Assembly: GCF_022829725.1 (NCBI RefSeq)
Contig: NZ_JAKSYG010000108.1
Coordinates: 1 to 64,000 of the forward strand
From: Methylobacterium sp. E-005
GTDB lineage: Bacteria > Pseudomonadota > Alphaproteobacteria > Rhizobiales > Beijerinckiaceae
Direction of reading: 5' to 3'
DNA: 64,000 nt
Part shown: positions 26,056 to 33,242 of the stretch, piece after piece
Position numbering within the stretch: position 1 is the first letter of the stretch
Layout of the letters: each line of letters begins with the position of its first letter
Notes under the pieces: generated by a model
Seen by the model: only the letters and a program-made list of their open reading frames with translations
What the model was told of the DNA's origin: nothing
Database searches by the model: none
Translations under genes and position numbers: made by a program

Positions 26056-26265
26056 TCAGGCCGCCTGGAGGTTGCCCGCAGCGTCCTTGCCGCTGCGCTT
26101 GTCGGTCAGGATCTCGTAGGTGACCCTCTGACCTTCGATCAAGTTGCGCATTCCGGCGCGCTCGACGGCCGAGATGTGCACGAACACGTCCTTGCCGCCG
26201 TCGTCGGGCTGGATGAAACCGTAGCCCTTGGTCTCATTGAACCACTTCACAGTGCCGGTATTCAC
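26056..26265 (-). CDS. cspA: Cold-shock protein, CspA family (69 aa)
   Basis: Single-stranded nucleic acid-binding OB-fold protein, an RNA chaperone. The RNP motifs KGYGFIQ (RNP1) and VFVHIS (RNP2) are intact. The start is GTG: the reading before it is not Csp-like, while [16 protein letters not shown] is the standard N-terminus. Its upstream region contains a hairpin that may be part of a structured leader. Many Csp paralogues occur in this order, and cold induction is not implied by sequence alone. Confidence 0.97.
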   Translation of the reverse strand: MNTGTVKWFNETKGYGFIQPDDGGKDVFVHISAVERAGMRNLIEGQRVTYEILTDKRSGKDAAGNLQAA

Positions 26266-26582
26266 GTAGTGTACCTCATTCGTCCATAGGCCACCGGCGC
26301 GGCGTAAGCGCCGCGTGGTGCACCACGGTCTTTCTGGATTTGGCCAGTGCGGCGGGGCGCGAGTCGCTGAACCTTGAACAGCGTCAGCCTCGGTGGGTAA
26401 GCCCCCCGAGGACGTATTTAGGCGTGGGCTGCGGCCGCAACAAGGCACTGCGCGCGTATCTTCTGCGTCGCAGGCGGGGGTGAAGGCGCAACCCTGCTCC
26501 GCCGCCCCCTGGGATTTCGAGCCTTCACGATGCATATACGGAGTACGCGCAAACAGTTACGGCGCGCGGCTCTGGACGATAC
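26266..26582. other. Divergent intergenic region with a probable cspA leader
   Basis: These 317 bases between cspA (minus strand) and the hypothetical gene at 26583 (plus strand) contain no supported gene. The main feature is a hairpin pairing CCTCGG (26388-26393) with CCGAGG (26406-26411), about 125 bp upstream of the cspA start, which would lie in a long 5' leader if transcription starts further out. Cold-shock genes commonly have long structured leaders; here that is inference. Confidence 0.45.
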
Positions 26583-26972
26583 ATGGCAGGCATATCGGTT
26601 TCGCTGGACGGCGCGAACATCCAGCTGTCCTTCCAGAAGGACGATCAGGCGACAGCGGTGGTGATGGACGCCCGAGCCGCCCGCGCCCTGGTGCGGGCCG
26701 TCGGGCAGTTGCTCACAGCGATCGACGATACCGACGAGCCGGATATGGCCGATGAGATGGGCGATGAGGAGATCGCCATGCTCGACGTGACGTCCTCGGC
26801 GATCGAGATCGGAACCGACGAGGAGGGGCAGGCCGTGGTCGCGCTCCAGGCCGGGGCTCTGCCGCCGTTCCAGCTGCGCCTCACCGACGAAGAGGCCCGC
26901 CACGTCGTGACGAGCCTCTCCGAAATCCTCAACGCACCGCGCGACGTACGCACCTCGCACGGCGGTCACTGA
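26583..26972 (+). CDS. Acidic hypothetical protein (129 aa)
   Basis: A soluble, strongly acidic protein with alternating strands (MAGISVSLDGANIQLSFQKD), a helix (DARAARALVRAVGQLLTA), an Asp/Glu-rich middle (DEPDMADEMGDEE) and an ending like an alpha-beta domain (PPFQLRLTDEEARHVV). No named family is recognised. The regular alpha-beta pattern and typical codon choice support a real gene. It is divergent from cspA and nearly abuts the convergent Pro-rich gene. Confidence 0.7.
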   Translation: MAGISVSLDGANIQLSFQKDDQATAVVMDARAARALVRAVGQLLTAIDDTDEPDMADEMGDEEIAMLDVTSSAIEIGTDEEGQAVVALQAGALPPFQLRLTDEEARHVVTSLSEILNAPRDVRTSHGGH

Positions 26973-26981
26973 CCGTTCGCT

Positions 26982-27185
26982 TCACATCCGCGTGCCGGGA
27001 TCGGTCGGCGTACCAGGGAAGATGTCGGGCTCCGAGCCCGGGCCACCCGGCTCGCCGATGCCGGGATCGTTCACCGGGTAGGGCGTGCGCGGTCCGGTCG
27101 GGCCAATATCGGGCTCCTCATCAGGAATGGGCGGGGGCGGCGGCAGATCGCCGGGCGTCGGCTCGGGTAGGCCGGGATTGGCCAT
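26982..27185 (-). CDS. Small Pro-rich hypothetical protein (67 aa)
   Basis: The product is about one third proline, with glycine and acidic residues (GDLPPPPPIPDEEPDIGP), no signal peptide and no helix. It is probably unstructured. Similar short Pro-rich frames starting MANPGLPEP are seen near small stress genes in Methylobacterium, but I cannot name a family. Low complexity makes a false gene call possible. Confidence 0.5.
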   Translation of the reverse strand: MANPGLPEPTPGDLPPPPPIPDEEPDIGPTGPRTPYPVNDPGIGEPGGPGSEPDIFPGTPTDPGTRM

Positions 27186-27341
27186 GACGCGGCTCCTATC
27201 GGTTCGGGATGGGGACCAACGGATCGGGCTCCGGTGGGTTCCGACCGGTGTTCGCCGCAGGGCAGGTCGGTTCGGATCGGCGGGAACAGGCCGCGGGGCG
27301 CTTGGTTGATCGGGCCAAACCCGATCAGCAGGAGGTACTCC

Positions 27342-27920
27342 ATGCCCGACATCCGCCAAGCCGAGATCCTGATCCTCGCCACCGACGGCTTCGAGGAGAG
27401 CGAACTGACCGTTCCGCAATCCAAACTGTCCCAGGCCGGTGCCCCCGTGACGGTCGCCGCCCCGCAATCGCGCCAGAGCAAGGGCACGATCCGTGGCTGG
27501 GACAAGACCGACTGGGGGAAGGACGTCGCGGTCGATACCGATGTCGAGCAGGTCGATCCGTCAGCCTACGACGCGCTCGTCCTGCCGGGTGGCCAGATCA
27601 ATCCGGACAAGCTGCGGCTCGAGCCCAAGGCCCTGGAGGTGATCAAGACGTTCCTGACCTCCGGCAAGGTGGTCGCCGCCGTGTGCCACGCGCCCTGGCT
27701 CCTCATCGAGGCCGGCGCGGCCAAGGACCGCGACCTCACCTCGTTCAGCTCGATCCGCACCGACGTGATTAATGCCGGCGGTCGGTGGCACGATAAGGAA
27801 GTCGTGACCGATCAGGGCATCATCACGAGCCGCAACCCCGGCGACCTCGATGCGTTCTGTGCGAAGATCATCGAGGAGATCCAGGAAGGCGGCCACGGCA
27901 CGCGTCAGCTCGCGGCCTGA
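27342..27920 (+). CDS. PfpI/DJ-1-family type 1 glutamine amidotransferase-like protein (192 aa)
   Basis: Cytoplasmic DJ-1/PfpI-fold protein, annotated as intracellular protease, deglycase or stress chaperone (YhbO/PfpI branch). The nucleophile elbow is AAVCHAPWLL with Cys115-His116, and the conserved acidic pair is in GFEESELTVP (Glu18-Glu19). The chosen ATG has a strong ribosome site (GGAGGT at 27331-27336). The exact activity of this family is debated. It ends at a perfect bidirectional hairpin shared with the convergent phosphoesterase gene. Confidence 0.93.
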   Translation: MPDIRQAEILILATDGFEESELTVPQSKLSQAGAPVTVAAPQSRQSKGTIRGWDKTDWGKDVAVDTDVEQVDPSAYDALVLPGGQINPDKLRLEPKALEVIKTFLTSGKVVAAVCHAPWLLIEAGAAKDRDLTSFSSIRTDVINAGGRWHDKEVVTDQGIITSRNPGDLDAFCAKIIEEIQEGGHGTRQLAA

Positions 27921-27942
27921 AGCCGCTATCGAGCGGATCCCC

Positions 27943-27966
27943 CCTCTCCCCACGTGCGGGGAGAGG
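27943..27966. terminator. Bidirectional terminator between convergent genes
   Basis: A perfect 9-bp stem, CCTCTCCCC (27943-27951) with GGGGAGAGG (27958-27966), sits in the 48-bp gap between the PfpI-like gene and the convergent phosphoesterase, followed by ATTTA on the plus strand. Its position suits both directions. Confidence 0.7.
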
Positions 27967-27968
27967 AT

Positions 27969-29629
27969 TTATCCGCGTCCGCGCTCGCCGTGGATCTCCA
28001 GCACGGTGCAGCTCCGAATCGGACGCCCGTACTCGTCGGTTCCCTCCACGGTGACGCGGTGGGCGCCTGATGTGAGGTCGTCAGGCAACCGCGCCGTCCA
28101 GATATGGCTGGAGGGCGTGGCCTGCACCCAGCTCTTCTTGGTCTCTGGATAGCGGGCGAACAGTTCGGCGACGAACGGATCGGTTCGACGGGTCCGGGCC
28201 AGCGCCAGAGCCGGGCGGTCACCGATCCGGAGTTGAGCTTCGTGCGCGGGCCGCCGTCGAACACGTTCACCACAAGAGTCGTGTCGGGCAGCGCGTCCTG
28301 CGGCACCGGTGGCCGGAGACCCTGCACCGGCCGGGTCAGGCGGATGACCTCCACGGCGCCGACCCGCGCCTCGCTCTCGAAGAGGATGCGCATCGTCTCG
28401 TCCGGCTGGCCCTGCGCCGGGACATAGCGGGTCGTGTAGTCGGTCCCGCGCACGGACAGGACGTGAAAGCCGTTCGGCGTGCCGTCGCGGCTGTCGGCCG
28501 AGGGGATGCCGGTGCGCGTGTCGGGCCCGCTCCACCACGAACCCGAGACGGCGGTCAGCACGTGATGGTGGTGCCCCTCGGCCGGGTAATGGTGCTCGGT
28601 CGTGTGGGTATGGCCGGACAGGCTCAGCACCGTGCGCCCGGCCAGCAGGTCGAGCAGCGCGGTCCGGTCCGTGGTGATGCCGTGGGGATCGTCCGGCGTC
28701 GTGTCGGTGAAGAGCGGGATGTGCATCGCGAGCACGATCAGATCGTCCCGCGGGATCTCGGCGAGGAGGTTGCAAAGGAAGGCCAGGCTGCGCTCGCCAA
28801 TCTGGCCGCGGTAGGTGTTGGCCCCCACCGGCACCGGCGGCCCCAGCCACTCGACGTTGTCGAGCATCACGAACCACGCGCGGCCGTGGCGGAAGGCGTA
28901 GGTCGGCGCGCCGAACACCCGTTTCCAGGTTTCCCGGCTGTAGCGGGCATCGGGCGCCTGCATGTTGAGGTCGTGGTTGCCCGGCAGGCTGTACCAGGGC
29001 AGGCCGATCCGCCCGACGATCCGGTTCGACCGGCCGTAGAGCGAGAGGTCGTCGAACAGCACGTCGCCCATGGTCATGCCGAAGGCGGCCGGGATCGCCA
29101 TGGCGCGGGCAATCGCGGTGTCGCGCACGTGGTCGAGCTCGAACCGGCTCTCGGGCTGCGGATCGGTGAACAGGACGACGTCGAAATCCGTGGGCTCGTC
29201 GACGCGGGTCACGGTGAAGTCGATCGAGGCGGGCAGCTTTCCGGTCGGCGCGACGCCGCGATAGCGCAGGCCCAAGCTGGCGGGCGTGCCCTCCGGCTGG
29301 TGGATGTAGGAGTGGCGCGGCACGTTGTCCGCGTCCCGCGGCAGGGCATAGCCCGGCGGCTTGATGACGAAGATGGCCCCGTCGCCGGGCAGCGGCAGGC
29401 GGTAGCGACCCTGGTCGTCGGTGCGCGCGATCTCGCGCCCGTTGGAGACCAGCACACCCGGCAGCGGCGCGCGGTCCATGCCGGTCCCGTCGGTCGCGTA
29501 GACGATCCCGGTCGCCTCGACGACGCCCTGCGCCTCCGCACGGCCGGCGAGGAGGCTGAGGCCCGCGAGACCCACGACGGTCTCCCGGCGGGTCAGGCTT
29601 CCGTCTCCGGATGGGGATTCGCGCGACAT
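27969..29629 (-). pseudogene. Tat-exported calcineurin-like phosphoesterase with a C-terminal frameshift
   Basis: From ATG 29629 the product has a twin-Arg signal (LTRRETVVGLAGLSLLAG), an N-terminal beta-rich carboxypeptidase-regulatory-like domain (VYATDGTGMDRAPLPGVLVSN, YRLPLPGDG), a metallophosphoesterase core (FTDPQPES, MGDVLFDD, LPGNHDLN, LSGHTHTTEHHY), and the start of the C-terminal domain. Near 28205-28215 the frame slips: the first frame ends in an unrelated Ser/Arg/Pro-rich tail at 27926, while the proper ending (DPFVAELFARYPETKKSW ... YGRPIRSCTVLEIHG) continues in another frame to 27969. About 70 C-terminal residues are thus lost from the main product; the catalytic core is intact, so a truncated protein could still work. 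A sequencing error is possible. Confidence 0.85.
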
Positions 29630-29752
29630 CGGGGCTCCTAGCGGTGTCCTGCTGCGTCGCAGGAAGCCGGCAAAGCGGTCTCCACGACGTGTGCTGTGAC
29701 GGCCAAGCAGACGCATTTGACCGGGCGATGACAGACGCACTTCCAAACGCGC

Positions 29753-29784
29753 GAGGCCCGCATCTCGGGGGAGATGCGGGCCTC
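29753..29784 (-). terminator. Strong hairpin terminator after the second L,D-transpeptidase gene
   Basis: A perfect 14-bp inverted repeat (29753-29766 with 29771-29784) around a GGGG loop lies 30 bp beyond the stop of the minus-strand L,D-transpeptidase gene. On that strand it is followed by GCGTTTGG. Its position in the gap before the next minus-strand gene fits an intrinsic terminator. Confidence 0.75.
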
Positions 29785-29813
29785 GGATCATCCGGAGCGG
29801 GTCGGGCGGAGGA

Positions 29814-31112
29814 TTACTCCTCGTCGCTTGGCTCGAAGGTCTGCGGCATCGGCTCGGCGCTGGCGACCGGGGTCGGTGCGCCGATGGTCGAGGGGACGTT
29901 CACACCGTCGCGCTTGTAGATGTCGTCGCGGAACTGGACGATGCCGTCCGGGGTCGACCACGCGGTGATGTAGGTCCAGTAGACCGGCACCGGCTGGGCG
30001 ATGTTGGCGTCGACACGCTTGCCGCTCTCGATCGCCTCCTCGACCTTCTGGCGATCCCAGCCGGGCGTGTCCTTCAGCAGCCACGTGATGTACTCGCGCA
30101 CGTTCTGCACGCGCACGCAGCCCGAGGAGATGAAGCGGAAATCGTCGCCGAACACGCCCTTGGTGTTCGTGTCGTGCATGAACACGCCGTAGGGATTCGG
30201 GATGTTGATGCGCACGATGCCCATCGAGTTGAAGTCCGCGCCCGAATCCTGCCGGTAGGTGTAGCGGGTGCCCTCCTCGGAGAACCAGTTCACCGATTTC
30301 GGCGAGATCTCCTGGCCGTTCGAGAGGATGCGGATCCGGTTGTCGGTGAGGTAGTTCGGATCCTTCTGCATCTTCGGGATCAGGTCCTTCTTCACGATGG
30401 AAGCCGGGACCGTCCAGGTCGGGTTGAAATTGATCTGCGTCGCCTTGGTGTTCATGATCGGCGACTGGCGGTCGATCTTGCCGACGCCCGCGGCGTGAAG
30501 CGTCACGACCTGACCGTTCTCGACCGTCTCGACGAGGGCGGCCGGGATGTTGGTGATCACGAAGCGGCGGCCGAGATCGCCCGAATAGGAGCGCAGCCGC
30601 ACCACGTTGGTCTCGAGCTGGCGCAGGCGCACGTCGGCGGGCACGTTCATGGCCTGCTGGGTGGCAAGGCTCATCGTGCCGGTCTGGCTGAGGCCGTGCC
30701 GGGCCTGGAAGCGCTTCACGCCGGCCGCGACGTAGGAATCGTACACGCCCGAGCCGCCGGCCGCCGAATCGAGATCGCCGGTGACAATCAGGCGCTGGCG
30801 CACGGCGGCCACGGCCGGGCCGCGGGAGCCGATGCGCAGGTGCTCGGCGCCCGAGACCTGCTTCCAGCCGCCGCGGGTGACGATGTCCTTGTAGCGCTCG
30901 ACCATCTGCTCGGTCGCCGCCACGGTCTGGGGCGAGAGGATCGGCACGGTCTCGCGCTGCACCTGCATGCCGGCGGGCGAGGCGTAGTCCTGTGCCCATT
31001 CGGCCTGAGCATAGTTGCCCTGGTCACGGGCCTCCGCGGCACCGAGGCCCAGGGTGCCGAGGGCGGCCACGCTGAGGAAGGTGGTGAACCGGTTATGTGC
31101 CGTCTTGCGCAT
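29814..31112 (-). CDS. L,D-transpeptidase with peptidoglycan-binding domain (432 aa)
   Basis: Exported murein L,D-transpeptidase of the YcbB-like class. Signal peptide at residues 1-29 (ending GAAEA-RD). A PG_binding_1 domain at about 95-150 (LRIGSRGPAVAAVRQRL, GVKRFQARHGL) and a YkuD domain at about 185-345 follow, with His313 (VFMHDTNTKG) and catalytic Cys332 (FRFISSGCVRVQN). The domain order (PG-binding then YkuD, with a long insert between strands) matches YcbB/LdtD-type enzymes involved in 3-3 crosslinking. It is followed by a strong terminator hairpin. The gene is separately transcribed from the phosphoesterase further along. Confidence 0.95.
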   Translation of the reverse strand: MRKTAHNRFTTFLSVAALGTLGLGAAEARDQGNYAQAEWAQDYASPAGMQVQRETVPILSPQTVAATEQMVERYKDIVTRGGWKQVSGAEHLRIGSRGPAVAAVRQRLIVTGDLDSAAGGSGVYDSYVAAGVKRFQARHGLSQTGTMSLATQQAMNVPADVRLRQLETNVVRLRSYSGDLGRRFVITNIPAALVETVENGQVVTLHAAGVGKIDRQSPIMNTKATQINFNPTWTVPASIVKKDLIPKMQKDPNYLTDNRIRILSNGQEISPKSVNWFSEEGTRYTYRQDSGADFNSMGIVRINIPNPYGVFMHDTNTKGVFGDDFRFISSGCVRVQNVREYITWLLKDTPGWDRQKVEEAIESGKRVDANIAQPVPVYWTYITAWSTPDGIVQFRDDIYKRDGVNVPSTIGAPTPVASAEPMPQTFEPSDEE

Positions 31113-31343
31113 CGGTCGCTGGCTCTGGTCCGGAGTCTGTTCGGATCGTGGCGGGAGAAGTTGGTCTCGGCCGCCACGCTGTCGGGTTGTGGCTTAAGAC
31201 TCCCTATCGAAGGGGCCGGAATATGGCATCGCGGTGCGCCAGCGCACGCAGCCTTCAGGTGCGGCAGCCTGGCAACAGCCACGGGCGTTTCGGTGTGGCA
31301 GGGATGCCATAGTGATCCGGGTCGAACCGGGAACGGGCGCAGC

Positions 31344-31730
31344 ATGGACCGGGCTTCGGCCAGATCGATACGATCCGACGGCAATCCCGTGGCGCCCCTG
31401 CGCGGCGTGATCGCTGTGCTGGCGCTCTACGCCTTCGTGCTCCAGGCCTTCCTGGGCGGGCTGATGCCGATCCCGGCCACCGCCGCCGGGCTCTGCGCGC
31501 AGCACGCGGCCTCCGATTTAGTGTCGGACCGGCTGCCCGCCCACGGTCACGGCGATTGCTGCACGGCGGCGCAGGCAACCGGCACAGTCCTCCCCGCTCG
31601 CGTCGCACCGGCCATCGTCGCGTGGACGTCCGAGAATCGTGGCGGGCCCGCCTATCGATCCGTCAGCCGGGTCGGCGCCCGCGCCCCGCCCGACCGCAGC
31701 GTATCACCACGGGGGCCCCCATCCGCCTGA
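31344..31730 (+). CDS. DUF2946-like small membrane/periplasmic protein A (128 aa)
   Basis: First gene of the probable copper operon. One hydrophobic N-terminal segment (residues 22-41, VIAVLALYAFVLQAFLGGLM) works as signal or anchor, followed by a periplasmic part with the motif HGHGDCCTAAQ, a His/Cys cluster suited to metal binding. The layout (LALYxxxLQxxLGGL then a CC motif) matches a second protein at 32784, so they are paralogues. DUF2946 proteins recur beside YcnI, PCuAC and TonB receptors in copper loci; role as metal carrier is inferred. The Pro/Arg-rich tail is unstructured. Confidence 0.7.
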   Translation: MDRASARSIRSDGNPVAPLRGVIAVLALYAFVLQAFLGGLMPIPATAAGLCAQHAASDLVSDRLPAHGHGDCCTAAQATGTVLPARVAPAIVAWTSENRGGPAYRSVSRVGARAPPDRSVSPRGPPSA

Positions 31731-31772
31731 GCGATCGTTCCCCGACGACTCCCTCAGAACGGATGCATTCCC

Positions 31773-32735
31773 ATGAAGATTTCTGTCTCGGCCGTGATCG
31801 GCCTCGGCCTCGTCGCATCGGCGGCGCAGGCCCACGCGGTGCTGGAGCGCAAGCAGGCGATCCCCGGCTCGACCTATCGCGGTGTCGTCCAGATCATGCA
31901 CGGTTGCGACGGCAAGCCGACCACCAAGGTGAGCGTCAGCATCCCCGAGGGGCTGATCGGCGCCAAGCCGATGCCGAAGCCCGGCTGGACGCTGGCGACC
32001 ACCCGCGGCGCCTACGCCAAGACCTACACGACCCATCACGGCACCGCTTCGGAGGGCGTGAAATCGATCACGTGGAGCGGTGGCTCCCTGCCGGATGACG
32101 AGGTCGACGAGTTCACCTTCCTGGCGCAGGTGTCCGACACGTTCGAGCCCGGCGCGACGGTCTACGTGCCGGTGCAGCAGGGTTGCGCGGAGGGCAGCCA
32201 TTCCTGGTCCGACATCCCGAAGCCAGGCCAGGACGCCCATGACCTGAAGGCGGCGGCCCCGGCCTTCCGCATCGTTCAGGCCGCCCAGACGGGCGGGGCG
32301 ATGGCAGCCCAGGCGGCCCCCATCAAGGCCGGAGACCTGACCATCGAGACGCCGTGGCTGCGCGCCACGCCGAACGGCGCCAAGGTGGCGGGCGGCTATG
32401 TGCGGATCACCAACACGGGCAGCACGCCGGACGTGCTGACCGGCGCCGCGGTGCCCTTCGCCAAGTCGGGCGACATCCATTCCATGTCGATGGAAGGTGG
32501 TGTGATGAAGATGGCGCCGGTCTCCGACGGGCTGACCATCAAGCCCGGCGAGACCGTCGAACTGAAGCCCGGCGGCTATCACCTGATGTTCGAAGGTCTC
32601 ACCGGTGCGCCGAAGGCCGGCGAGACCATCGCGGGGACGCTCACCTTCCAGCGGGCCGGCACCGTTCCGGTGACCTTCTCGGTGGCGCCGATCGGGGCAT
32701 CCGCGCCCGGTGGCCAGCACCAGCACCAGCACTAG
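31773..32735 (+). CDS. YcnI (DUF1775) - PCuAC fusion, periplasmic copper chaperone (320 aa)
   Basis: Two copper-chaperone domains in one chain. After the signal peptide (1-20) the mature protein starts with His21 (HAVLERKQA), the copper ligand known for YcnI, with the conserved Trp72 in KPGWTL. Domain 1 spans about 21-165. Domain 2 (about 183-308) is PCuAC, with the Cu(I) motif H236-x10-M247-x22-H270-x-M272 and extra Met around it (HSMSMEGGVMKM). The C-terminus ends in HQHQHQH, a further metal handle. It probably passes copper between the outer membrane receptor and cuproproteins such as cytochrome oxidase. It lies 42 bp after the first DUF2946 gene. Confidence 0.92.
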   Translation: MKISVSAVIGLGLVASAAQAHAVLERKQAIPGSTYRGVVQIMHGCDGKPTTKVSVSIPEGLIGAKPMPKPGWTLATTRGAYAKTYTTHHGTASEGVKSITWSGGSLPDDEVDEFTFLAQVSDTFEPGATVYVPVQQGCAEGSHSWSDIPKPGQDAHDLKAAAPAFRIVQAAQTGGAMAAQAAPIKAGDLTIETPWLRATPNGAKVAGGYVRITNTGSTPDVLTGAAVPFAKSGDIHSMSMEGGVMKMAPVSDGLTIKPGETVELKPGGYHLMFEGLTGAPKAGETIAGTLTFQRAGTVPVTFSVAPIGASAPGGQHQHQH

Positions 32736-32783
32736 CGGTTCAGCAGAAGCCGCGCACCGAGAACGAACAGCCACGAGCGCCCG

Positions 32784-33200
32784 ATGGCGTGCGCCCAACC
32801 CCACGGCAACCGGACCGGATCACTGGGGCGTCACACCCGGCTGATCCCGGCGGGTCGCCGTCTGCTGGCGATCCTCGTCCTGTACGTGCTCGCACTCCAA
32901 AGTGTCCTCGGCGGCCTCGCGATGGCCGCCGCGGCAGGGCCGGAGCACGTGCTGTGCCTTGCCGGCGACATCGACAGGTCGGGTCTGGACGATCCGCATC
33001 ACCCGGCCCCCAGGCCGATGGCCTGCTGCGTCGCCTGCCACATCGCCAGTCCGGCCGCCCTCCCCGCCCCCAGGCCGGCCGAAGCCATGCCGGTTCCCGA
33101 CCCGGTCGCGCTCGTCCCGGCGCGGTGGGCGCGCGTCGCCCTGCCGCGGGCACCCCCTGAAACCGGTCACCGCGCCCGAGCCCCGCCCCCCGTCTTCTGA
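32784..33200 (+). CDS. DUF2946-like small membrane/periplasmic protein B (138 aa)
   Basis: Paralogue of the gene at 31344: basic N-terminus, one hydrophobic segment (LLAILVLYVLALQSVLGGLAM) and a periplasmic part with MACCVACHIASP, a Cys-Cys...Cys-His cluster that could hold copper. The two paralogues flank the YcnI-PCuAC fusion. The tail is Pro/Arg-rich. Start chosen at ATG 32784, 48 bp after the fusion gene; an alternative start a few codons on is possible. Confidence 0.7.
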   Translation: MACAQPHGNRTGSLGRHTRLIPAGRRLLAILVLYVLALQSVLGGLAMAAAAGPEHVLCLAGDIDRSGLDDPHHPAPRPMACCVACHIASPAALPAPRPAEAMPVPDPVALVPARWARVALPRAPPETGHRARAPPPVF

Positions 33201-33242
33201 CCCGATCGCCCCTCCCCGATCCTCAGACACGGATACGAGTCC

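Noticed and set aside
30174..31343. N-terminal 390 codons of a long plus-strand frame leading into DUF2946 protein A
   Set aside because: It is antisense to the L,D-transpeptidase; only the portion from ATG 31344 has a hydrophobic segment and a Cys cluster.
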